64,000 nt of DNA, from positions 24,369,501 to 24,433,500 of the forward strand of contig NC_135066.1 of assembly GCF_051401765.1 (NCBI RefSeq), read 5' to 3'. The translations under genes were made by a program, and so were the position numbers. The DNA comes from Calliopsis andreniformis. Its lineage: Eukaryota; Arthropoda; Insecta; Hymenoptera; Andrenidae. A model generated the notes under the pieces. It was given only the letters and a program-made list of their open reading frames with translations, was not told the DNA's origin and did no database searches. Numbering within the stretch: position 1 is the stretch's first letter; each line of letters opens with the position of its first letter. Positions 1 to 9,167 of this stretch are shown here, in pieces.

Positions 1-553
1 ATTTAGAACCACACGCTCCGGAAGACGAGTTAGATTTCCGGATATTTTTAATAACGTATACTTCAGCATTTCCAGTATTTATCGTATAGTATAAGATGTA
101 TTATGTATGGTATTGTAATTTATAGTGATATATGTTTACAGTTTGGTGTCGTGATTTCTCAATCACTGGCGGGGGAGTATTGTGGCGGCGACAGACCGAC
201 GCCACGTTGCCGTCAAATGTTTAGATTAAGATTTGGAATGAACGATTGAATGTTAGCGGAGTGTATAAGGTTCGAGGGGATGTTTGGAAGTGTGTATCGA
301 GTGTCGCGTAGAGTTTAGAGTGCAAGCGAATCAATGAGAAAGAGAAGAGAATGACTGTGAAGAATGCGTCAGTGCGTGAATGAAAGAAAAAAGTTAGTCT
401 GATTTTGAGAGGCGTAACGAGCGGACACGCGGGCATCGCTAGTCTTGTTACAGCTCGAATAAACGGCACCAAATTTCACCCAGTTTATTACTTTCCGTCA
501 CTACCATTATCATTCACATCCTCACCAAAGTAGTAAAAACATCTTTTTTATGT
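1..553. other. Unassigned flank left of the Polinton relic
   Basis: I recognise no gene here. The stretch ends where the integrase chromodomain reading begins on the minus strand. A purine-rich section at about 180-470 carries an AATAAA signal near 459-464, which would suit a decayed LTR or 3' end, but I find no second copy in the window and no matching target duplication. Confidence 0.4.
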
Positions 554-1819
554 TTATAATACATTATTTTTCTGTATCCATGAGTTGTGTGAATTATCAA
601 ATCCTAACCATTTAACATATACTTTATTGTCCTTCTTACCCTATACTTTTTCCACTAAATACACATTGGGGTTGATACCGCGCTGTATTTCTGTACTTTG
701 ATTATCTTGAACACTTCAGCAGTCCAATTTGGCGTATATCCTTTGTCGAAAACGGTTTTGTATTTGCTGACGCGTACGGAGTCACCAACCTTGAATCTCG
801 GTGGAGCAGCAATCTTTATATTGCTATATACTGTGTTCAAAAGCTTATCAGCAATTGTAGGGGTAACATCACATGGTCGCATTCCAATAGTTATATGTTT
901 TCGCATGTTGTATTCAGCCACAAGACTTGGTAATGCATCGATCCATTTATATGTTCCATTGAGTGTAAACAGTTTCCACATATTGTTGTGCCAGACAACG
1001 CCCATCTAAGTAACATAATTGCGTCACCCGAGAACGCTCTAGAAAGACACGCGTTCCGCTAAGCACGTTCCGCTAACTCAGCATCGACACCTCAACATTG
1101 TTACTAACAGAACCATATATGGTAATGTGCGACCTCACCAAAAAACGCCGAACAGAACTCGAGAGAGTCGGAAATCGAGGAGTTCGAGAAAAGCCACGGC
1201 TGAGAGCTGGTCGAAGCGATCACTGTAACCTTCCGAACTGTTCAGTACTTCTGCTCAATAAACGGAGTTTTGTTGAAATCACCCGGTGGTTTCTAATCCT
1301 TTAACCGCTCGCGAACCCTAAGGCCATATCCCATCCCTCGTCCTGCGAAGTCACCACGCGGGGCACAACAATATGATGTCTTAAAGTACGATTAAAACGT
1401 TCCACGATGGGAGTCTTCATCACTGAATATGTTGAGTAGTGATTAATATTGTTTTTTTAAGAATCTCTGTACATCAGTATTTAAAATTCTTGTCCTTGAT
1501 CGATTTGTAAATTTTTTGGACATCGATGTTGAATTATTTTTGCGTATGCTTTGGCTACTTCGAAACCATTTTTAGTTTTGAGTGGTACAACCCATGCATA
1601 TTTGCTTAATGCATCTATAACTGTGACTATGTAATGATGACCTTCATTGAATCGCGAGTGTGGACGCATCTTAACCATATCAGCTTGCCACAGATCATCA
1701 TATCCATGTACGATAACACGTCTGCGGGAGAAATTTCTTCGAGCTGGCGCATGCAACTCCTTTACAAGCTGTTGCTTTTCGAGGCTATGCTTTTCCTTAG
1801 ATTTCATTGATTTGTGCAT
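554..1819 (-). pseudogene. Polinton-type integrase with C-terminal chromodomain, broken
   Basis: This is an RVE-type DDE integrase. Reading leftward from 1819, the core shows the first Asp in QADMV, the second in DQGQEF near 1481, and the Glu in a VERFNRTL motif near 1400. The C-terminal part at 655-980 is followed by a chromodomain-like segment with VYVKWLGFDNSHNSW, ending at a stop at 554-556. The gene is broken by a frameshift just after DQGQEF, an in-frame stop in the chromodomain linker, and a solo LTR at 984-1370. In Polintons this enzyme inserts the linear DNA into the host chromosome; here it cannot be functional. Related integrases occur in retrotransposons, but the neighbouring ATPase and protease argue for a Polinton. 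Confidence 0.88.
984..1370 (+). mobile_element. Solo LTR inserted in the Polinton integrase
   Basis: The 387-bp insert begins TGTTGTGCC and ends GGGCACAACA, so the ends are inverted repeats of the TG...CA type. The direct repeat ATAT lies at 980-983 and 1371-1374. Integrase coding resumes on both sides. An AATAAA signal near 1258 suggests plus orientation. No internal retrotransposon sequence remains, which is the usual result of recombination between two LTRs. The parent family is not identifiable from the LTR alone. Confidence 0.85.
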
Positions 1820-1884
1820 TGCTGTTGCTATTGTTGTTTGTTATACAATCTTCCTCTTGAGAAAGAGGGTTCAATACTTGCAAT

Positions 1885-2281
1885 ACTTATCGAACATCAT
1901 TTTGCAGTATTATTAAGTTGTTCTGAAATGTGCCCAATCTATGTTCAAATTCCTGCTGTATTTGTTGAATATTATTTTGTATTGTTATCACATTGCTTTG
2001 AAATGTGATCAACTTTTTCTCAAATTCCTGCTGTTAAACCTTCAAGATTGATATGCATTCTTCCAGGTACTGTTTATTGACTGCATCTGTGTTGACCTCT
2101 GGCTGTGCAACATTTCGAATTTTGCAGTATTTTGCATCACAATTGGATCCATCATGCAGAGCGTGTTATCACGCATATAACTTCCAAACATGCCACTCCA
2201 TTTATAGTACTGTACTGGTGAGGTCTTATGCTTTCCAAGTGATACCCCAAACTTATTGATTGAGATTTCGTTCTGAATAAA
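1885..2281 (-). pseudogene. Small Polinton-associated coiled-coil ORF, frameshifted
   Basis: On the minus strand a reading runs from about 2281 to 2055 with the readable stretch GVSLGKHKTSPVQYYKWSG. After a frame change near 2120-2130 it continues as a Gln/Glu-rich heptad-like segment with QQIQQEFEHRL to about 1885. There is no clear ATG, and an in-frame stop precedes the coiled coil. Its position between integrase and the DUF8207-like gene matches an accessory gene often seen in arthropod Polintons. I do not know its function; a structural role is a guess. Confidence 0.55.
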
Positions 2282-2300
2282 TTAATTATCAGCTTGTAGT

Positions 2301-3531
2301 TTAATTTATAATGAGACATGCTTCGCGAAGTTCTTCGATAATCGATAGAAACTCGTTGTCGTGTGCATTGTTACCAGCTTGACGCGATGCTTCTAACAAA
2401 CGCAAACGATCTACTAATTCAATTGGATCATCCCAATGTATATAATCTATTTGGTTATTGTTTACCGTCATAGCATTTGGTATCTGCTTGTTAGCTGTTA
2501 TGACATTTGACGTAGCAAGTTCAAATCCTGTACCTGTTCGGCTCTTAATTGTACGAGCAAGTAGGGGAGCAATTATATGTTTATATTTGTAGCCTTTGTT
2601 ACCCATTATGGGGCCTTGAGAGTTATGATCACGCTTGTGTGCATTGGTTGCCATCAATATGCTCTTGTATTTTTGCTTATCAGTATCAGTGTACACTGCA
2701 TCGTCAGGAATTCTCATAAAAATTAATTTATATAAACCTGGTGTTCCAATGTATTTTACACCATCTCTGAATATATTATCGTCCTTGTCTATATTGAATT
2801 TTTTGTCACCAAGCATTGCATCATTATCTTAGAAATGTACACCATATACATAATCTATGGTCGTATTTTTATCACTACTTAAAAGTGCACCCATGTATTT
2901 GATACCTAATGGGCCAAAACAGCTATGAAGTGTTTCTTGACCTTCGGATGTCTGTAGCTGCTGTCTAGCAGATGTTATAATCGATTCATTAGCAGTTTCA
3001 AAAACTTCATCATCGATAGTCGGCGATTGTACCACCGGATCCACTGATATAGAAGAAATCGATGACTTGGTTTGTACAACATTTTTTCGTTTCGACTGAA
3101 TTGGCGTAGAGGTCATGAATGATTTATCAGATGAATGTTTCCGTTTTATATTATTCACTTTTAATTGTACAGGTGTTAATGTATCCTCCAATTGTAACGT
3201 AAGCGCCACGCTCATGGGGTAGTACCTACGATAGTGCGTGTCGAACAAATGAGAATCGGACGCATGCCGACGTGAGGTGAAGCGACAGTTCCTCACCGGA
3301 TGACGTGTTGTACGCATTGTATTCACCATCCTGACACCTCTTACACAATTTAGTATTTGAACTTGGTAATAATGATTCATCAGCTTCCATTGCAGAGACA
3401 TTTTTCACAATCTGTTCATCAGCTCTTGTGTTCACAATTTCCTTTGCAATTCTCTCACGGTCCTTAATATCTTGACTATCAATCATTGTTTGAACAGAAA
3501 CGTTGTTCTCACACGGCGCGACAATTAACAA
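2301..3531 (-). pseudogene. DUF8207-like Polinton accessory protein, broken
   Basis: The C-terminal half (2816 to 2301) contains TPGLYKLIF, ATNAHKRDH, NKGYKYKHIIAPLL and a late IDYIHWDDPIELVDRLRLL segment. I associate this pattern with the DUF8207 proteins common in arthropod Polinton-like elements, from memory. The upstream half (about 3215 to 2832) is in the same frame but separated by an in-frame stop at 2829-2831. A charged N-terminal fragment with ERIAKEIVNT lies at about 3531-3350. The 3220-3350 stretch between them fits neither part and may be a small insertion. The role is unknown. Confidence 0.7.
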
Positions 3532-3731
3532 TTGATTGTATTATGGTATTGCAAATTCATTAAATCCTCTCCTGTAACGTCCATTAGACATCGAGCTATC
3601 CTTATCGATCACAACAAAGCCATACTTGTGCTGCCAACAACTACGACACAATGCTTTAAAATCATCAAAAGACATGTCCGTATTTACATGATCATTATAT
3701 ACATGTTTTAAGTTAGTACTACCCTGTTTAA

Positions 3732-3869
3732 CGCTAGATTGCCTAAGCAAGTCATTTTGACTGCTTTTGAATTTCAATTAAGAAAATAATGATTTAAATA
3801 ATGACACAGCTTCTTATAATTTTGTGACTTTTTCTACAACATATAAATGGGTTAATTAATCATTGTTGT

Positions 3870-3900
<31 letters not shown>

Positions 3901-4398
3901 GTCCTTCACTTCCGGAATATATATGTGTTATACCTATATTGCCGAAAAGCAGTCATTTTGACTGCTTGGAAAAGACCAGTTCGGCTCTGGATTGGAATAA
4001 CATGATAACATACAAGTTCATGATAAATTGTCGATTTCGACATATTCTTGATAAGTTGCAGTTGTTCAATAACTAAAGTTATTGTTATTGTTATTGTTAT
4101 TCGTACTTGTTATTCGAATCTTTATGCCAGGCCTGGCCACGCGCTTTGTTCCCTTTGAACGCGCTGTAACGTCATTCAGATGGGAAGGAGGATCTCTGAG
4201 TTTTTTTTCGAACTAAAATACATTTTTTTTATTGTTAATACTTATTAATAACTTGTTATATGACTGTAAGTGATATAAAATATATTAAAAATTACTGTTA
4301 AACAAATTTGTTTGCGCATTAGTTATTTTTTCACAATGCAGTCATTTTGACTGCTTTCAGGCAATATAGGTATATACTAAGCTCCCGTCTTTCTAGTG
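3732..4398. mobile_element. piggyBac-like MITE with TTAA duplication
   Basis: The 667-bp insert is flanked by TTAA at 3728-3731 and 4399-4402. Its right end, read inward, is CACTAGAAAGACGGGAGC, similar to piggyBac ends that begin CCCTAGAAAGA; the left end begins CGCTAGA. Three copies of the palindrome GCAGTCATTTTGACTGC (one slightly altered) lie near 3748, 3950 and 4340 beside an ATTGCC motif. It has no ORF, so it must have been mobilised in trans. It also holds a 29-base C tract and a short TTATTG repeat at about 4078-4100. Confidence 0.88.
3872..3900. repeat. Poly-C homopolymer, 29 bases
   Basis: An uninterrupted C run lies inside the piggyBac-like MITE. Its true length is uncertain because such runs are error-prone in sequencing and assembly. 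Confidence 0.9.
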
Positions 4399-4988
4399 TT
4401 AAACAAAATCAATAGATTCGCATTATCGCGTATAAGAAGTTTGGGAATTTTTGCATACGTTTGACAGAGATAGAAACAGTCTACCTTTGAATGTCTCCCC
4501 ATTGCAAAATACTCTCTTATCGTATCTTGTTTATCACATGCTACGTCATCAAAAATGAAAATTGAATTTGGAAGCGATTCCTCTGGCGAAATAACATCGC
4601 AATTGTTTGAAAATTTAAAATAACCAATTTCATCTATCGATGCCAATAAATTCTCCAAATACTGATACTTCGGCTGCTGCAGGGACTTTGAATACACATA
4701 GACATTCTCAAATCGTACACCATAATGGCTCTCTAATAAACTTATTAATACGTTGGTCTTCCCACAATTGGATGGACCACAAATAATTCCACGTATAGTG
4801 TTTGGTAACATATTACCATGTCTGCATTCCATGTTTTTGCCAATTATTTGAATTCTATTGTCGAAATTTTTTACACATATAATCATTGGTTGTCTCACGA
4901 ACCGCATGTTTTCAAGATTCTGATACATAGGCATCCATGTCGCTCGTATCTATGCATGCACCAATTTAAAATTTGTTCAGTAGTACAA

Positions 4989-5252
4989 ATGTTTCTCATC
5001 ATATCAGATGATAACATTCATGATTTAACCTCTGAACAGTTGAAATATATACCAAAGAGTATTTTATTGCACAAGTTTGATACATATATTGACAATTTCT
5101 GGGACAAGCTTCCGGAATATATAAAAGCTAGTAAGGAGATTCAACAATATCGCCGGTATTTGGAACACTACAATCGTCCTTGGCAACAAACACATATTGA
5201 TGGTCCAGCACCACTGATTAAAAACTGTAGTGAATGTCTTCGGCAAAAGTAA
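4989..5252 (+). CDS. Small conserved Polinton ORF, function unknown
   Basis: An 87-residue ORF starts at ATG 4989; the open frame extends further upstream but that part lies opposite the ATPase N terminus and looks non-coding. It reads FWDKLPEYI in the middle and HYNRPWQQTHIDGPAPLIK near the end, closing with a CSEC pair. Its last 19 bases overlap the start of the phospholipase gene at 5234 in another frame, a compact arrangement typical of viruses. I do not know what it does. Confidence 0.6.
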   Translation: MFLIISDDNIHDLTSEQLKYIPKSILLHKFDTYIDNFWDKLPEYIKASKEIQQYRRYLEHYNRPWQQTHIDGPAPLIKNCSECLRQK

Positions 5253-5876
5253 AAGCTGGTAGTGGGTTTTTGAATCGAGCAATAAACGCTCTTCCCATTG
5301 AATTGCATATTCCTGGATATCAATTTTGTGGTCCAGGAACTCGTCTTTCGAAACGATTATCAAGAAGTGATTCAGGCATCAATCCCTTGGATACTGCATG
5401 TCGTGAGCACGATATTGCATATTCGCAACAATGTAGGTGAGAGACATACAACTGACGATATACTCGCTGGCAAAGCGCAAAAACCTATCACTGCAAAAGA
5501 TTCAACCCTGAGTGAAACAGCTGCAGCTGCAGCAGTTTGGGCTGCTATGAAAACTAAGACGAAACTTGGAATGGGAATGAAAACAAAAAATAAATGTAAA
5601 AATAAGACTGGAACAAAAAGAAAGCGGATACTTCCAATTGCAAAACGTGGTGGTATTTTACCTATTTTACCATTGTTAGGTGTTCTGGGCTCATTAGTTG
5701 GTGGGGCAGCGGGGGTAGCTAAGGCGATAAATGATAAAAAGGCAACGCAACGTCAACTGGAAAAAATGCAACGTTACAATCGAGCTATGGAAGGGCAAGG
5801 AGTTTATCTCGCTCCATATAGGTGTGGACGAGGCATGCTGAATAAGAAAAAAAAAAAAGTCAAAAAGGCGCTAAGT
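5234..5876 (+). pseudogene. Phospholipase A2-domain virion protein, frameshifted
   Basis: Residues 28-38 read GYQFCGPGTRL, a calcium-loop motif, and residues 50-62 read NPLDTACREHDIA, with the His-Asp catalytic pair of parvovirus-type secreted PLA2 domains. The frame stops at 5440, and the continuation is in the +1 frame (...DDILAGKAQ). An Ala-rich stretch, a Lys-rich stretch and a hydrophobic Gly/Leu segment (GGILPILPLLGVLGSLVGG) follow. The last resembles membrane-active core peptides of adenovirus-like virions, an inference only. Such PLA2 domains help virions of other viruses leave endosomes. The frameshift breaks this copy. Confidence 0.8.
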
Positions 5877-6254
5877 ATGCCCATAGGCGTAACAACTGAT
5901 ACACAATTAAGGGAACTCGCCAAATGTATGTATATTCCATTCTTTAGAGGTGTTTATATACGCAATGCTTTACCATCAAATGGCGTACATTGAAATGGGA
6001 GTGGTATCATAAATTTGGACAATGCCGAAGGACCTGGCACACATTGGGTAGCTTACGCAAAGAGAGCACATCGAGCTATATATTTTGATAGTTTTGGCAA
6101 CCTTCGACCACCTAAAGAATTAATAGACTATCTTCAGAAAGATGTCGTGAAAATTGAATACAATTACACACCTTATTAACACTACAATCAACAAAATTGT
6201 GGACAATTGTGTCTACAATTTCTACAAACGGTTGATAGCAAATTTAAATGTTGA
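5877..6254 (+). pseudogene. Adenain-like cysteine protease, two in-frame stops
   Basis: The frame contains IPFFRGVYIRNALPSNG, then GPGTHWVAY with the catalytic His, FDSFG with the acidic residue, and NCGQLCLQFL with the nucleophile Cys. This is the Ulp1/adenain (C48/C5-like) arrangement that matures Polinton and adenovirus capsids. In-frame stops lie at 5991-5993 and 6177-6179, so it is dead although all catalytic residues remain. It follows the PLA2 gene in the same frame as that gene's downstream part, so the exact original start is uncertain. Confidence 0.88.
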
Positions 6255-6300
6255 ATCCTTACAATCGTAATTCAGCATGAATTGGGCTGTTTCTTGAAAC

Positions 6301-7018
6301 ATGTCGATAACATTTACATTAAGTGGTAAGAGTAGCATTCTGGCGGTAAGCTATTTTCCGCCTATAGATTTGAGTGATGATACTTATGAGCTTGGTCTAA
6401 CATGACAAAGCAATAGTGATTCCCGATGGATCATATGAGTTGTATGCAATAAGAAAGTATCTAAATCGCGCAATTATGCAGACTACTCCTCATTCTAATA
6501 ATTATGTAAAAACAGATGTATCTAAAATGAATATCAACTCTGACAGTAATGATGATGATGATGATAACAATGTCTATGATAATTTATTAATTCGGGCTAA
6601 TAACAATACCATGAAGAGTGAAATAAAGTGTGCTTATCGAATAAATTTTACCAAACCTAACAACATTGGTTCATTGTTAGGATTCTCATCCACTCGCGTT
6701 TTGAAACCACATCAGTGGCATGAATCGGATAGCCCAATTAATATCATGAATGTAAACATTATTCGAGTAGAATGCAATATAACTGCTGGCGCATACAACA
6801 ATGATAAGTGCGCACATACGATACATGAACTCTCCCCAAATGTACCACCAGGATATAAAATATCAGAAACGCCTGCTCAAGTCATTTACCTTTCAGTCAT
6901 TGCACGGAACATTACGGACCTAACAATACGCATCATAGATCAGACTGGATAATTAATTGATTTTCGTGGAGAAGAAATTACTGTAAGGTTATATAATACA
7001 TGTATTGCATGTAAATGA
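6301..7018 (+). pseudogene. Capsid-associated protein (candidate minor capsid/penton), broken
   Basis: ATG 6301 opens a short reading that hits a stop near 6402; the main reading resumes at about 6416 in another frame, so some sequence is lost. The body contains [27 protein letters not shown] and FRGEEITVRL at the C terminus, a pattern that recurs in Polinton-like elements of many animals. A stop at 6950-6952 precedes the last segment. It lies directly before the major-capsid remnant, where Polintons carry a structural gene. Assignment as penton-like is an inference from order. Confidence 0.65.
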
Positions 7019-7199
7019 GATGCTTGTATTCAACGAAACACAGCATCAAAGAACGTTTTCCCTTATAAATAAAACTGCATACAACATTAAGGCCTCCCCT
7101 AAATACATTGAAAAGAAAAAAAGAGATAATCTAAGTGCAGTGAATATTGCATTTTGAAAATCATTAGGATTCATTGTACATAATTACTAAAAAGAAAAA

Positions 7200-7473
7200 A
7201 TGGATGTTTTAAATATTGCTGAACAACCCATGTTCGACGATCGTATCGTCAAGCTTGAAACTCATACATATAATCCGTATGCTAACTCGGCGTCTCGTGG
7301 TGATTGATTGTTCGTATCAAAATAATTCAATCAAGAACAGTACTGTAGATGTGCGTATAGAATTTGATTGTGGTGAAAATATTCCAACAAATACTACAGC
7401 TTATTGTCTTATTCTACATGATCGTGTAATCGAATACAATCCATTCAGAAATATTATACGCAAAATGAACTAA
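7200..7473 (+). pseudogene. Major capsid protein remnant with large internal deletion
   Basis: ATG 7200 opens a 35-residue reading that starts MDVLNIAEQ and stops at 7305-7307. From about 7285, in the +1 frame, a second segment with VVIDCSYQN and AYCLILHDRVIEYNP runs to 7473. I take the first as the N terminus and the second as the extreme C terminus of a double-jelly-roll major capsid protein; family members are several hundred residues, so most of the protein is missing. The junction lies at about 7285-7300. Recognition of the family is from memory and should be confirmed by search. Confidence 0.65.
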
Positions 7474-7741
7474 TAAAATAAGAACAAAAACATGTATTTT
7501 AAACTATTCAATTATTAATTTTTAATGTTTAAGAGAAATTGCATAATATATATGTATTCATTTTATCAAAGCATATGTTTGTTCTTCTTTCCCTCCCCCA
7601 TTTGCTTTAAGGTAATAGTAATAATGATTTAATTACTTTAATGTAATAATTTAATTGCTGTTCGATAGAATTCAATTGTTATTTAATAACAATTTGAAGT
7701 ATAACATTAATCATAATAAATCATTGCATGATGTGATTTAA
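7474..7741. other. Non-coding AT-rich spacer
   Basis: I see no gene. The sequence is AT-rich with several ATTAAT/TAATTA words and leads into the minisatellite. Confidence 0.5.
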
Positions 7742-8110
7742 TTGCTATTTGGTATACGGTTCAATCATGGTTTGATGTAGTTCGATGTGGTACAATCATG
7801 GTTCAATTGAGGTTCAATGTGGTACAATCATGGTTCAATTGAGGTTCGATGTGGTACAATCATGGTTCAATTGAGGTTCGATGTGGTACAATCATGGTTC
7901 AATTGTGGTTCGATGTGGCGCAATGATGGTTTGATGTAGATCGATCATTGTTCAATTATAGGTCCATTATGGTTTGATATGGATTGATCATGGTTCAATG
8001 TGGTTCAATTGTGGTTCGTTACGCTTCAATCATAGGTCGATATAGATTGATTATTGTTCAACATGATACGACTGATGATTGATTTGTAGACCAATAATGA
8101 TGCAATTACT
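7742..8110. repeat. Minisatellite of about 32-bp GGTTCAATTG units
   Basis: Between about 7790 and 7915 four near-identical units contain GTGGTACAATCATGGTTCAA. On both sides the array degrades into diverged GGTTCRAT and GTGGTTTGAT words out to about 8110. It lies just beyond the capsid remnant, so it might be a decayed Polinton terminal region, but no matching copy is seen at the other end. Confidence 0.75.
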
Positions 8111-9150
8111 TAATATAGTATTAATAAGATGCAGTTATGATTAGGAACATGATCTTGGCTCCTGAATATACATATATTATATAACACATCACTACATTGT
8201 CTTTGTAGCTAACGCTGTAAGACTGTAGAATCTTGCCATGTAGGTGAATGATAAGAAAAATGATCTAGTGGGGGCAAAGTTAGTGGGGACAGCTACATAT
8301 AACGTATGATCTGCTAAAACATTGTCGTAGATCAGAATAAATGAAATCATATTTTGTGTATATAATAATGGAAAGTGTTGCAAAAAAGTTGGAGTCGGCG
8401 GCGCTGAATATTGTAAGTACTACTTTCACCTTAATCATACTTTAATTAAGCTGTAACGAGCTACTCTCGGGAGTACTTTCAGATAGTGACATTGCATTGA
8501 GAGTAATTGAAAAGATATTGTTTGAGAGTACTCCCAAGAGTAGCTCGTGATAGTTTTCACTTTCTCAAGTGTCCGTGCACCCTAAATTTATACAATTAAT
8601 TTTTTCTGTATTTTTCGACTCATAAACCATTGGTTTATGAGATTTCACGCTGTGCAACATCGGCGGCGGCGACAGCATAACATCGGCGAAGAGCACCAGG
8701 CATATCACATCGTAAGTATCATTCTGAATAATACATTTTAATAAAATACTTATTCCATTTCATATTTATTAATTTTCTGTATTTTTTCGCTAGCTTACAG
8801 CATATAAACTTAATGTTTATAAGGCGTCGTGATGAGCGCCATCGCCGTCGCAAACAGAATGAAAAAATTTGAGAATGGAACGATATATCGCTAGATTATT
8901 TATTTGGTTAGTATGAATATTATAATGATTGTTTAATAATTAAATATGTTAATAAATTAAAAACTTATATAATATTCTTTACATGTTTCAGATAACTAAC
9001 AAGTGGACGATACAATTTTTTTTATTTTTTATTTTTTATCTTTCATTCTTTTTTATTTTTATTTTTATTTTTTTGTATTTTTTAATAAAATAATATTTTT
9101 TCATTTTATACCTTGGTTACTTTAATTACCCTGTAGCACTTCCCCTTCAT
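8111..9150. repeat. Hairpin-rich non-coding stretch
   Basis: No gene is seen. An imperfect inverted repeat at 8457-8548 pairs GAGCTACTCTCGGGAGTAC with its near-complement. Two similar blocks about 170 bp apart (about 8596-8690 and 8767-8860) each begin TTAATTTT...CTGTATTTTT. Each carries a small palindrome at the matching place (ATAAACCATTGGTTTAT and ATAAACTTAATGTTTAT) followed by a GC-rich CGGCG/CGTCG tract. Confidence 0.55.
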
Positions 9151-9167
9151 AATTGAAGCACAACCCA

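Larger units (their letters stand above)
3541..4934 (-). pseudogene. A32/FtsK-HerA-type DNA packaging ATPase, split by a MITE
   Basis: The N-terminal part (4934 to 4403) carries a Walker A loop GPSNCGKT at residues 53-60 and a Walker B strand ending IFDD at about residues 125-130, followed by a sensor-like LCQTYAKIP. The C-terminal part (3727 to 3541) carries NLKHVYNDHVNTDM and KYGFVVIDKDS. The ATG at 4934 starts this frame. The parts are separated by a 667-bp piggyBac-like MITE at 3732-4398; removing it with one TTAA brings the parts into one frame. In Polintons and large DNA viruses such ATPases pump the genome into the capsid. Apart from the insertion the visible coding is well kept, so the insertion may be fairly recent. 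Confidence 0.88.
554..7473. mobile_element. Degraded Polinton/Maverick (adintovirus-like) provirus
   Basis: Minus-strand integrase, coiled-coil ORF, DUF8207-like protein and packaging ATPase are followed by plus-strand small ORF, phospholipase A2 protein, adenain-like protease, a capsid-associated gene and a major-capsid remnant. This gene set and the two divergent blocks are those of Polinton/Maverick elements and adintoviruses. Every large gene is damaged by stops, frameshifts, deletions or insertions. No family-B DNA polymerase is seen on either strand. I cannot define terminal inverted repeats, so the limits are those of recognisable coding sequence. Confidence 0.88.

Noticed and set aside
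7742..8110. Regular direct repeats that could suggest a CRISPR array
   Set aside because: Units are contiguous without unique spacers, degrade gradually, and the setting is eukaryotic.
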